From: Pterois miles
Lineage: Eukaryota; Chordata; Actinopteri; Perciformes; Scorpaenidae
Assembly (NCBI GenBank): GCA_947000775.1
Contig: CAMQGK010000341.1
Location: 6,586,501-6,650,500, forward strand
Direction: 5' to 3'
Length of the DNA stretch: 64,000 nucleotides
In this document: piece after piece, positions 1 to 9,150 of the stretch
How the letters are laid out: the number at the start of each line of letters is the position of its first letter
Numbering within the stretch: position 1 is the first letter of the stretch
Made by a program: the position numbers and the translations under genes
The notes under the pieces: model-generated
The model's input: only the letters and a program-made list of their open reading frames with translations
Told to the model about the DNA's origin: nothing
Databases searched by the model: none

Positions 1-239
1 GCTAGCACATGGAGGGCTGTGTTCACCTCCAAAGAAATGCCTCCCCGCACCATTCCTCACCCACCGCCAACTGGTCATGCTGGAGGATGTTGCAGGTAGC
101 AGAAGGTTCTCCACGGCGTCTCCAGACTGTCACATCTGTCACATGTGCTCAGTGTGAACCTGCTCTCATGTGTGAAGAGCTCAGGGCGCTAATGGTGAAT
201 CTGCCAATCTTGGTGGGTTCTGGCAAATGCCGATCGCTC
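1..239 (-). pseudogene. Tc1-like transposase remnant, 5' part (cut by window start)
   Basis: Read on the minus strand, the region carries a degraded Tc1 transposase segment. It includes the stretch that normally holds the first catalytic Asp (LFTDESRF type), here read as LFTHESRF with frame breaks around it. It is the continuation of the block seen whole at 14000-14848. The piece ends at a CGATCG-rich edge where another DNA transposon begins. Confidence 0.7.
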
Positions 240-253
240 GGCGATCGTTTATA

Positions 254-548
254 CAGTGGATAGAAAAAGTCTAGGCACCCCTATTAAAATACCAGGTTTT
301 TGTGATGTCAAAACAAATGAGACCATGATAAATCATTTCAGAACTTTTCCACCTTTAATGTGACCTATAACCTGTACAATTCAACTGAAAAACAAAGTTT
401 TGAAACTTACAATAACCTGGTTGCATAAATATGCCCACCCTTAAACTAACACTTTGTTTGATGCACATTTTGATTCTATTACAGCACTCAGTCTTTTTGG
501 GTAGGAGTCTATCAGCATGGCTCATCTTGACTTGGTAATATCAAGTCA
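254..548. mobile_element. Terminal fragment of a second TA-flanked DNA transposon
   Basis: A TA dinucleotide (252-253) is followed by a CAGTGG start and about 295 bp that I recognise as the end region of an abundant fish Tc1/mariner-type element. No transposase frame is included. The fragment stops near 548, where copia sequence begins. The family name is uncertain. Equivalents: 14863-15157, 29684-29978, 44742-45036, 59844-60138. Confidence 0.5.
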
Positions 549-2179
549 ATTTCCTCCCTCATGGCACATTTCCATCCAGGTGCCTCAGGTGACTTCAGTG
601 CTTCACTGTAGGTCTGTGGGATTCCGCACACAGCCCTGTAACAGTAATCAACAGATGCATGGTTCTTATCATTATCAGTTCAGTCTGTTTGGTAATCCTT
701 TAAATATCTTGGAACAACTTTTTCCCGTCTAGGATAGCGAGTGGCTTGGCTATACCTGGGTTTTGTGTCTGAGTTGGTCTCATTTTCATTTTGAACATTT
801 TCTGCTGTTTCATCATTTTGTGACACATCTGTGTTAGTTCTCTCCTCATTCTTACTTTGTGTCTGGTTCCCTGCTTCATTGTCAACTTGTGAGACATCAG
901 TAGTGTTTTCATTTGTAGGATTTCTGCTTTCATATCTCTGGATTTCGGGATCATAATCATCAGTTTGTGTCTGTTGTTCAACTCCGCTCTCTTTGATGAA
1001 CTTCACCAGTCTATGTTTGGACACTTTTTCTGTATGCGGATTAAAGACAAGGTATGCAGGGCTGTTCTTACTGTATCCCACAAATACTCCCCTCTCACAC
1101 CTGGGATCTAGTTTCTTGCTATCATGCTTGTATGCATAACACGCAGTCCCAAACACCAACATTTTCCAGAGATCAGGCTTTCTCCCTGTTAGCATTAAGT
1201 GTGGAGTATTTTTGAGTCTGTCATTGTAGCATCTATTTCGAATATGGGCAGCGTTTTGGATAGCATAAGGCCACAAAACCTTTGGTAACCCTTTGTCTAA
1301 TAATAGACACCTTCCCATTTCAAAAAGAGTTCTCCTCTGTCTCTAGCTTTAGCATCAGCTTGCTTATTTCTGTTATTGGTGAATTTCCCTTCTGTGCATA
1401 CATTACAGTTTACCTCTGTCGGACCTGTAATTTTCATACCATCTACCAAATCTGGTCATTTTAGCACATCTTTGACATTGCAATGTCCTAAGATCTCACG
1501 CCATGTTTTCACATCACAAGTTAGGTTCCTGCACAGCATGTCATTTACTGAATCATCATACTGTTGTTGTTGATTTACCATTGTGATGTAGTGGAGTCTT
1601 TCATGCTCCTCTATGCTGAGCACCGTCCCTTCTTTGGTTATGAATCTGTCTTGTCCTTCCTTGAATATCACGCTGGCTCCATCAGCTGTGGCCGCCTTCA
1701 CAGAGATGAAGTCCTGAGGATATGATGGGATGAATAAGGCCTTCTTTAGGGTTACCAGGACAGCTTTTCCATCAATATCACTATAGTAATACAGTAATAT
1801 AATAACATAGTCTGTTATAGTTTCACCAGAGTCAGTTTGTTATACAGGGAAATAACTCTCGGCTTACCCTGGCTGGCGTGATGGTCCCGCAGTATTTACG
1901 GATCTTTTCGGCCGTCATCCGCCGCTTCCCTCATTACTAATGAGAGGCTTTTACCGTTAAGAAACCGGATTAGCTCCGCGTAGCATTCTGCATAGTTTCT
2001 GGATCTGGGTCCACAGAAAGTATTGTGTCTTTCAAACCTTCAAGCCTCATGTGTCCCAGAAACATTACTTCCCAAAGTTTGTAGTTGTTTTGGTCTCCGT
2101 CGAAAACTAAACGTTGCCATCTTCCTCCTGTAGTCCGTTGCCTGAGCCCAGAACCTGTTGCAGCCTCCTCTTCACCCAT
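549..2179 (-). pseudogene. Internally deleted Ty1/copia retrotransposon remnant, unit 1
   Basis: Minus strand, in order: a Gag start at 2179 (WQRLVFDGDQNNYKLW); more Gag in a shifted frame to about 1800; protease C-terminal and gag-pre-integrase sequence (about 1790-1460) ending TWREILGHCN; a TGA; then a Cys-x2-Cys of the integrase zinc region near 1400; then directly the integrase C-terminal part (1318-680, FGTACYAYKHD and KKLDPRCERGVFVGY). After another in-frame TGA the first residues of the reverse transcriptase follow (about 650-549). The protease catalytic DSG region, the integrase catalytic core and nearly all of RT/RNase H are deleted. No LTR pair was recognised. It cannot encode a working polyprotein. 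Confidence 0.85.
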
Positions 2180-2523
2180 AGTTATACAAGGACACCGGGT
2201 TTTATCGTCTCTAACTTATTGATTTTCTTCTGTCATCACAGCTGTCAGGAACAACATCTGTCACTGTGGTACTTGGCGCTTAACAGAGTAGCGAAGCTTC
2301 CGCTCTTAAACAACTGCCGTAAAACACTAAACAACTGCCGTAAAAAAACTAAAAGCGCGACGTAAAGTCGGTGCAATAGACGTGAAACAAAACAAGTCGT
2401 AAACCCAGCAGTATCGTGACATAAATACGATTTTAGATAGAAAATACATTTTAACATAAATACAGCAGCAAGATATTTCATCTCAATATTATGAACACAA
2501 AATGTGAACACAAATAAAACTGA
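2180..2523. other. Gap between copia Gag start and kinase promoter
   Basis: No gene is seen here. The stretch should contain the leader or LTR side of the copia remnant, but no LTR could be recognised. It includes a two-copy 18-nt direct repeat with a 21-nt period (2307-2324 and 2328-2345). A 98-residue minus-strand frame covers it but looks non-coding. Confidence 0.5.
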
Positions 2524-2843
2524 TGACGTCACATATGTCAACGAGTTTTATTCAATGCTAAGCTAGTTTTGTTGTCATGGTAACAAGTTGCGCATTTTAG
2601 CATGGTTCCAATATTCTGTTCTGATGATCAGAACTGAATATTGGAAGTTGTTGCACCTGCACGAGAGCTCACTTTCGTTCCAGCAGACACAGAGAGCAGA
2701 CACATTTCTGGTGACTCTTAGCGGCGTCGAGTATCGATAACGCGAGACTTTCCTGTGGATTCAAGCGATCAGCCCAGTGCGCACTTGGAGTTGACAGCTT
2801 GTATCGTGTGTGTCTTTGCTATCAACTTCGTGTCTTCGGAGCT
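2524..2843 (+). promoter_or_regulatory. Promoter region and noncoding first exon of kinase copy 1
   Basis: A perfect CRE palindrome TGACGTCA lies at 2524-2531. A 37-bp near-perfect inverted repeat follows at 2608-2644: 17-bp arms with one mismatch and a 3-bp loop. It begins with CCAAT and ends with ATTGG, so it presents two opposed CCAAT boxes. A noncoding exon probably starts near 2650-2700 and ends at 2843, where a strong donor GTAAGT begins. No ATG occurs in that exon, so the first ATG of the spliced message is the one at 3478. The transcription start is inferred, not seen. Confidence 0.6.
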
Positions 2844-3048
2844 GTAAGTATTGATTTCCTTATATCAACACTTTATTTTAGTATTTTAAAGTTGATATCC
2901 CATAAAAAAAGCTAATTTATCAGCTAATGGGACAGTGTATTGACTCAGTCACTTCTCTGGCCATATACTTTTAGTTGAAAGGCACAGCTCTTCCTCTGCA
3001 GTTAAGTTTACGACAGTCTAGTCATCACATTGGGAGAAATCTGTGACC

Positions 3049-3087
3049 TGACCTCACCTACTGGTTATACTACAGTAGGTGAGGTCA
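3049..3087. repeat. Perfect inverted repeat in intron 1 (copy 1)
   Basis: Two perfectly complementary 15-nt arms (3049-3063 and 3073-3087) are separated by a 9-nt loop. The outer ends read TGACCT and AGGTCA, which are nuclear-receptor half-site sequences, and another TGACCT overlaps just upstream. The same hairpin is unchanged at 17656-17694, 32479-32517, 47537-47575 and 62638-62676. It may be a folded RNA element, a protein-binding site or the relic of a small transposon; the sequence alone does not decide. Confidence 0.75.
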
Positions 3088-3477
3088 TTTGTATTAATGT
3101 ACATACTAATATACTGTCATTGTTTAGCTACATTTTGCTCCCATTCACTTGGTTCAAAGTGTATTGCGCTAAAGTCTTACTAGACATTACAACTACATTA
3201 CAGTGTGTTGTAAAGCATTTCATTGTTTCAATGCTAGACAGCAGATTAAGCAGTTTATGCTTAATTTGAGCATCTTTGCACTGTCTTGTGCTTAATCTGG
3301 GAATAGATCTGAAGATGTTTCTGATTACTTGGACCCTCTTTACATGGCAGATCTTCAGCATCCCTTCACACAGACCTTTAAGTCTTACTCCTGCCTAGAC
3401 AGAAATAGTTATCATTATTTTAAATTCTGTTCTGTCTTTTAAATCACTTTTAGGTTTGGTCCAAGCAACCGGTCCAA

Positions 3478-6400
3478 ATGGCAGTAGTGAAGCTCTCTGT
3501 CAGCGACCTGCCCCAGGTCACCCGAGCCCTAAACTTCATCCAGGTCCAGCTCGCTGAGCTGGTCCAAAACTGTGGCAACATGCGGCAGAAGGGCCTGGTC
3601 AGCAACAGCTGCATTTTGGAGCTGGAAAACAAACTGCAGAAGGTCCTCCACGAGGTAGGCCTTTCTCATCTTGGAGCCATTTTTTCTCAGCTGATTCGCC
3701 TCTTTATACATTGTTAAAACTTCAGATAACAAACAGAAAACTTTGGACAAAGCATCGATCAGATTGGACAGATATTTAATAAAGATAAATACACTTTTAA
3801 AATCTTATTAACAAGGCATTATGATGACGACTTAGCCTACTTCAGTAGTACGTGATGGATAAATAATAAATCGTCTTGTCATTCGCAACCTGTTTCTGCA
3901 CAAACAAAAATCCCATAACCACTCTCACTGAAATGTTGTTTAAAGCAGACATATAAAAAACCCTCACTTGTCAGTGCTTGTGCACATCCATTTGAGTATC
4001 TGGAGTACCTACCAACCTGCAAACTACATTTTAAAAGGTGTACTATATTTGTCACAACCAATCAGAGCAGACTGGGTTTTTTTTTCAAAAGGGGGGCTTA
4101 AAAAGACAGGCCTGAAATGGAGCATCTCAGACAGAGGGTGAATGCAACTACGGGTATTTTTAAGACCCTGCAATGACATTTTGGTAATGATTTAATCTAA
4201 TGAATTTAATCATTGTAGTTGTACGTATTCACTTCTATTCTTATGGACTGCAAAGCAATATCCAGTTGTAATATGATTATTTTCATAACTCCACTGAAGA
4301 TGAATTTAAATTTAAAGTATTACACAGTCCCATTGGAGCCACTAAAAAAGGCTTCTTTTCTGATATAACTTCAGCTCAATATACATTTTGTATTTCAACT
4401 TTTTTGTCCTTCCTGTGTTTGATTTAGATCTGCGCAGTCTGCAGGCCTCCTCCGGTAAAACCGGTGAAGGATGACTTTGACATCGGCAAATACATCGCCA
4501 GAGGTGCCTTTGGGTGAGTAAGACAGACTGCTCTCTTTGTGTTCACACTGACTCTTTGGATAGTGCAGAGAGTCCAGTCAAAACAGAAATGAACCTGAAA
4601 TGTGTCGTAGAGTTATTTTGTTCCAACTGGACAGTTTCTTTTTGAATCAGAGCTGATATTCAGCCATAGAAGGTGCTCACATTTCCTTTTCCCTCTTGTT
4701 CAGGAGTGTAAACGTTGTGCGCCACAAGAAGAGTCAGCAGATCTTTGCCATGAAGCAGATCAAGCTGCTTTCTCAGAGACACAGGGATTTCATCCTGATG
4801 GAGCGCGACATCCTCGTCTTCCTTGACAGCCCTTTTGTCGTCTCCATGTTCTGCGCATTTGACACAACGACTCACATGTACATGGTGATGGAGTATGTGG
4901 GAGGTAAGGAGCTTGTTTTGGATTGGTCACACATGCATATACACTATATCCACTGTACACATGTGACACACTCTAAGAAGACCTAAACATAGCAGCTGAC
5001 CTGTTATGTCTCTCTCTGACCTTGTAGGTGGGAATCTTGGGAACGTACTGGACAAAAGTCGGCGTTTAAGTGTGTGGAGATCCCGCTTCTACATCGCAGA
5101 GGTCGTCTTGGCATTAGAGTACATCCACAGCCGCGGCATCATCCACAGAGACCTCAAACCTGACAAGTGAGTGGAGCAAAACTTACAGAAAGTCTCCCAG
5201 TACTGATATTTTGACACAATCTTGAGGCATATAGTGTAACACGAGACATGTTCTGCTTCCCTCCATTGTAGTCTTCTGATCACAACCACAGGACACATCA
5301 AGGTTGCTGATTTCGGGGTGTCCAAGTGTGGGTCAATGAACATAACCTGTCGGACTAAAAAAGACTGTCAGCGAGTTGCCAGAGAGTTCACTGACAACGA
5401 GGTTAGTCTCCTCTTTTCTTCACTTATTTAAACACGTGTAAATCCTGTTATATGTATTTTCCTACTTCACTTACCATTTCTTCCCCTCTTTCATGTCCTC
5501 CTACAGGAGTGTGGCACACCTGACTTTATAGCCCCTGAAGTGCTCAAACACACGGGCTATGGAAAGCCCGTAGACTGGTGGGCCATAGGGATTATCCTCT
5601 TTAATTTCCTGTATGGCGCCCCACCTTTGAATTATCCCCAGGAAGACGACGAGGAAGACGACGACAATGAGAGCAACACATTCATCATGCTCGAGGACGA
5701 TGTCGAAAACTACAACTGTGCGATCAATGGTTAGAATCTTCAGATCCATTCATTATCTTCTCATCACATGCAACCTTTCTACACATTCGTCATTCTAGCA
5801 GTTCTCAATGAATCTTTCTGCATTTTAAAAATGATTCAAAATGCACCCACTTTGTGAATTAACGTTAAAATCTGGCACAAAGTAGCTTTCATTTCTTGTT
5901 TCTTTTAAATTTGGGATTTACATTTTTATGCTAGTTTTATGATGTTTTCCTCTAAGAATTATGTCATTCAGTCCCTTTGGTGATGTCAATTAAATGTAAA
6001 TGTGTTTCTTTTCCAGATGACATCCCCTGGCCAGATACACGCTTTTCAATGCCGCAGGATGTCCTGAGCCTCATAAGTCGTCTTTTGGACAAGAACTGCG
6101 TGACACGTCTTGGTACAAGTAAGTGACAGCTTTACTAATGACAAACAACATGAGAAACAGAAACTGTATTTTTATTAGAATACTAACTGATGCCATGGTT
6201 AGAGGGGAGCTACATATACAGTGTCCAACAAGTGTTGATGTACAAACTAAAGGTTGTTGTGTCACTTCTTATCCAGGAGGTGCCAATGAGGTGAAAAGAC
6301 ACCCGTTCTTCAAGGATGTGGACTGGAGCGACCTCCTTAATCAGAAGGCTCCATTTATCCCTGTGGCAGAACCTGATGAGGAGTTTCAAAGTAGGTGCCA

Positions 6401-9111
6401 ACGCAGACACACTGACAAAGGCTGCGGTCGAAAAGTCTTTTTCTCTTAGGAAGGTTCCTAACAGAGTGAAATGACTCGCAAGAATCTCAGTAGCAGCCGT
6501 GATAAGAGCTGCTCACAACCTCTAAATGCCAAGGAAAGGGGCTGCAGTGCTTCCTTTCCTATGTCCTTTAGCTTAGGATGCACTGGAGCGTCCTTTACCA
6601 AAGGAAAGGAGATCATGCCGTCCCACAATTCCTTGCAGCCATAACATTTAGAGTGACGCATCAATCTGCTGTTCATGAAAACAAATAATATGCTTATGTT
6701 GCATATTGTAGCGTATTATGTTGGCTTGTTAGTGGACAGTGACATCCATCTGGTTTCAATTCATTTTGAATTATTTATTTATTTTGAACATGTAAAACAA
6801 ACAAGAATAACAAATAAAATGAACAGTAAACATATAGCAAACTTTCAATAAACAAATAATCAATATCTGTAAAGAAACATTACATGTCCAAAACGGAATG
6901 GGAAGAGTTCAGTCTACACATGGTCCTCCCCCTTCTCCATAACTCAATATTTAAAATATATTCCTTTTTTATTCATTTTTTATGAAGTCATATTTTTCAC
7001 CGCTCCACGTTAGGCCAGATAACTATTATATGTTGATGTGAAGTGTTCCAGCAGCAGAATGACCTGTGGTATCTCTGAAGTCCTCATGAATTTTTCTTCA
7101 CCTTTCCTTCATCTCATGACGTTTTCCATTGAGGTCAAGGAAAAGTGGATAGGAAATGACATCATTTTATGGCTCTTCGACCACAGCCTCATGTCTGACG
7201 TTGTTTTGTCGGTAATGTCTGGTGTGAATTTCAATTTGGATAAATATGTCAGTCTTTCCCATCACTTAACACGCGTTAATTGTTGCAGCATATCCTCCAG
7301 TGCTGTCCGACGTCAGCTCCGATGATGATGACGATGATGATGATTATGATGATGATGATTACCAGCATGAATCATCTGCAGAGCCAGCGGACTTCTGCTA
7401 TGTTGCCTTCCGCTTCAAGGAGGTAGGCTACAGTTTTCCTCCAGCTCCTCACCTCTCACTGCTGGTTGAGACTGTATTAATCGGTTTCTCACTACTGAAT
7501 GAACATTGAATAGAAATAACTGACAGCGGTTTTCTCTTAAATCTCCAGCAACACAGCAGCCCCCCGCCCATGTCCACCTGCAGGCCGATGAATCGGGACC
7601 TGTTGTCAGAACCGGACGACTCCGGTGTGGACAGTGTTGAATACTCCGTCAAGGAGGCCTCCGTGAAGAAAGGCATCAAAAATTACACCATGGACTTGTC
7701 CAAAGAGGACGACTCCGTTAAGAAAGGCATCAAAAACTACACCATGGACTTGTCCAAAGAGGACGACTCCGTGAAGAAAGGCATCAAAAACTGCACCATG
7801 GACTTGTCCAAAGAGGACGACTCCGTGAAGAAAGGCATCAAAAACTGCACCATGGACTTGTCCAAAGAGGACGACTCCTTGAAGACAGGCATCAAAAACT
7901 ACACCATGAACTTGTCCAAAGAGAACAAAGGCATCAAAAACTGCACCATGGACTTGTCCAAAAAGAAGAAAGGCATCAAAAACTGCACCATGGACTTGTC
8001 CAAAGAGAAGAAAGGCATCAAAAACTGCACCATGGACTTGTCCAAAGAGAAGAAAGGCATCAAAAACTGCACCATGGACTTGTCCAAAGAGGACGACTCC
8101 GTGAAGAAAGGCGTCAAAAACTACACCATGGACTTGTCCAAAGAGGACGACTCCGTTAAGAAAGGCGTCAAAAACTACACCATGGACTTGTCCAAAGAGG
8201 ACGACTCCGTGAAGAAAGGCATCAAAAACTGCACCATGGACTTGTCCAAAGAGGACGACTCCGTGAAGAAAGGCAACAAAAACTGCACCATGGACTTGTC
8301 CAAAGAGGACGACTCCGTTAAGAAAGGCATCAAAAACTGCACCATGGACTTGTTCAAAGAGAAGAAAGGCATCAAAAACTGCACCATGGACTTGTCCAAA
8401 GAGGACGACTCCGTGAAGAAAGGCATCAAAAACTACACCATGGACTTGTCCAAAGAGGACGACTCCGTGAAGAAAGGCATCAAAAACTACACCATGGACT
8501 TGTCCAAAGAGAAGAAAAGCATCAAAAACTACACCATGGACTTGTCCAAAGAGGACGACTCTGTGAAGAAAGGCATCAAAAACTACACCATGGACTTGTC
8601 CAAAGAGAACAAAGGCATCAAAAACTGCACCATGGACTTGTCCAAAGAGAAGAAAGGCATCAAAAACTGCACCATGGACTTGTCCAAAGAGAAGAAAGGC
8701 ATCAAAAACTGCACCATGGACTTGTCCACAGATGACTCTGTGAAGAAAGGCATCAAAAACTACTCCATGGACTTGTCCAAAGAGGACGACTCCGTGAAGA
8801 AAGGCATCAAAAACTACACCATGGACTTGTCCAAAGAGGACGACTCTGTGAAGAAAGGCATCAAAAACTGCACCATGGACTTGTCCAAAGAGGACGACTC
8901 TGGTGAGGACAGCGTTGAATACTCTTTCGAGGACAACTTTGTTGAGGACAATGACCATCGTAATGTTGATGGCAATGTTGATGACAAAACCCTGTCAAAG
9001 CTAAATCCTCTCCTTATTCCCAGTCCAGAGACAAAATTCATGGACCTCTTGAGGAGTGCAATCAAGCCAATGATGTGGCTGACCCTCAGCTTTGGTGCAC
9101 TGTGGGACTAA
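3478..9111 (+). CDS. MAST-like serine/threonine kinase with repeat tail, copy 1 (955 aa)
   Basis: Coding exons: 3478-3654, 4428-4513, 4704-4903, 5028-5166, 5272-5401, 5507-5729, 6017-6118, 6277-6390, 7289-7422, 7549-9111. All junctions are GT-AG and the frame is continuous (2868 nt). Residues 1-59 are helical and resemble the end of the MAST N-terminal DUF1908 region (pattern G-L-V-S-N then E-L-x-N-K-L-x-K-V-L). The kinase domain is about 76-364: G-A-F-G-S-V loop 85-90, Lys105, helix-C Glu121, HRDLKPDN 194-201, DFG 214-216, APE 253-255, GYGKPVDWW 261-269. An acidic insertion (about 288-311) sits before INDDIPWPD, the counterpart of MAST's helix-G region. A poly-Asp stretch is at 402-414. The minisatellite-encoded tail is 473-881 and the unique C-terminus 882-955. 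There is no PDZ domain. All catalytic residues are present, so activity is expected. Family assignment is by motif memory; another MAST-related kinase remains possible. The start codon is the first ATG of the spliced message. Confidence 0.85.
3900..4170. repeat. Dispersed fish repeat in the intron after coding exon 1
   Basis: The stretch around ACCAATCAGAGCAGACTGGG (4059-4078), followed by a T run, a G run and CTTAAAAAGACAGG, is one I remember as a very common nonautonomous repeat of perch-like fish genomes. No coding capacity is seen. The T-run length differs among copies. Equivalents: 18505-18775, 33328-33598, 48386-48656, 63489-63759. Confidence 0.45.
6391..7288. other. Longest kinase intron (after coding exon 8), repeat-rich
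   Basis: An 898-bp intron. Its first part (about 6530-6660) has several AGGAAAGG/CCTTTCCT inverted motifs and looks repeat-derived. The middle (about 6755-6990) is AT-rich, with runs like the tail region of a retroelement. No additional exon could be supported. Confidence 0.4.
7321..7359 (+). repeat. GAT-rich triplet stretch coding for poly-Asp
   Basis: Thirteen codons, mostly GAT, encode eight Asp, one Tyr and four Asp in the ninth coding exon, just after the kinase C-lobe tail. The same length is kept in all four complete copies (21931-21969, 36758-36796, 51817-51855), in contrast to the highly length-variable array in the next exon. Confidence 0.85.
7660..8886 (+). repeat. Coding minisatellite of kinase copy 1 (25 units)
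   Basis: One truncated first unit is followed by 14 units of 54 nt (KEDDSVKKGIKNYTMDLS type), nine of 42 nt (KEKKGIKNCTMDLS type) and one 51-nt unit that starts TDDSV. The 42-nt form is the 54-nt form without the 12 nt coding DDSV. All lengths are multiples of three, so changes in unit number keep the frame. Variation is concentrated at Y/C (NYT or NCT), I/V/N before KN, and the presence of DDSV. Confidence 0.97.
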
Positions 9112-9150
9112 TAAAGGAATATCTTATCTTATCTTATCTTATCTTATCTT
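9098..9150 (+). terminator. LINE-tail-like stop, poly(A) signal and TATCT repeat, copy 1
   Basis: The stop codon TAA (9109-9111) overlaps an AATAAA poly(A) signal at 9110-9115, so the predicted 3' UTR is very short. Bases 9098-9127 match the reverse complement of 11381-11410, the 3' end of the LINE, over 30 of 30 positions. A run of six ATCTT repeats follows (9121-9150), the usual kind of tail left by such LINEs. A second AATAAA lies at 9232-9237 and could serve as a backup site. Confidence 0.75.

Noticed and set aside
2245..2541. 98-codon minus-strand frame next to the kinase promoter
   Set aside because: Composition is hydrophobic but irregular, it lies across the promoter and repeat stretch, and no family was recognised.
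7660..8886. CRISPR-like repeat array
   Set aside because: The repeats are contiguous with no unique spacers, they code in frame within a spliced eukaryotic exon, and the whole window is vertebrate.
7660..8886. N-glycosylation sequons (NYT, NCT) in every repeat, suggesting a secreted tail
   Set aside because: The protein has no signal peptide or membrane segment and starts as a cytosolic kinase, so the sequons are probably incidental.
7606..8958. Long minus-strand open frames of 450-612 codons opposite the repeat exon
   Set aside because: They follow from a repeat whose unit length is a multiple of three and whose complement has no stop. The + strand frame continues from spliced kinase exons and has the gene context; the antisense frame has none.
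3478..9111. Greatwall (MASTL) orthologue
   Set aside because: MASTL has a very long insertion in the activation segment between DFG and APE. Here that distance is short (DFG 214-216 to APE 253-255), which fits MAST1-4 better.
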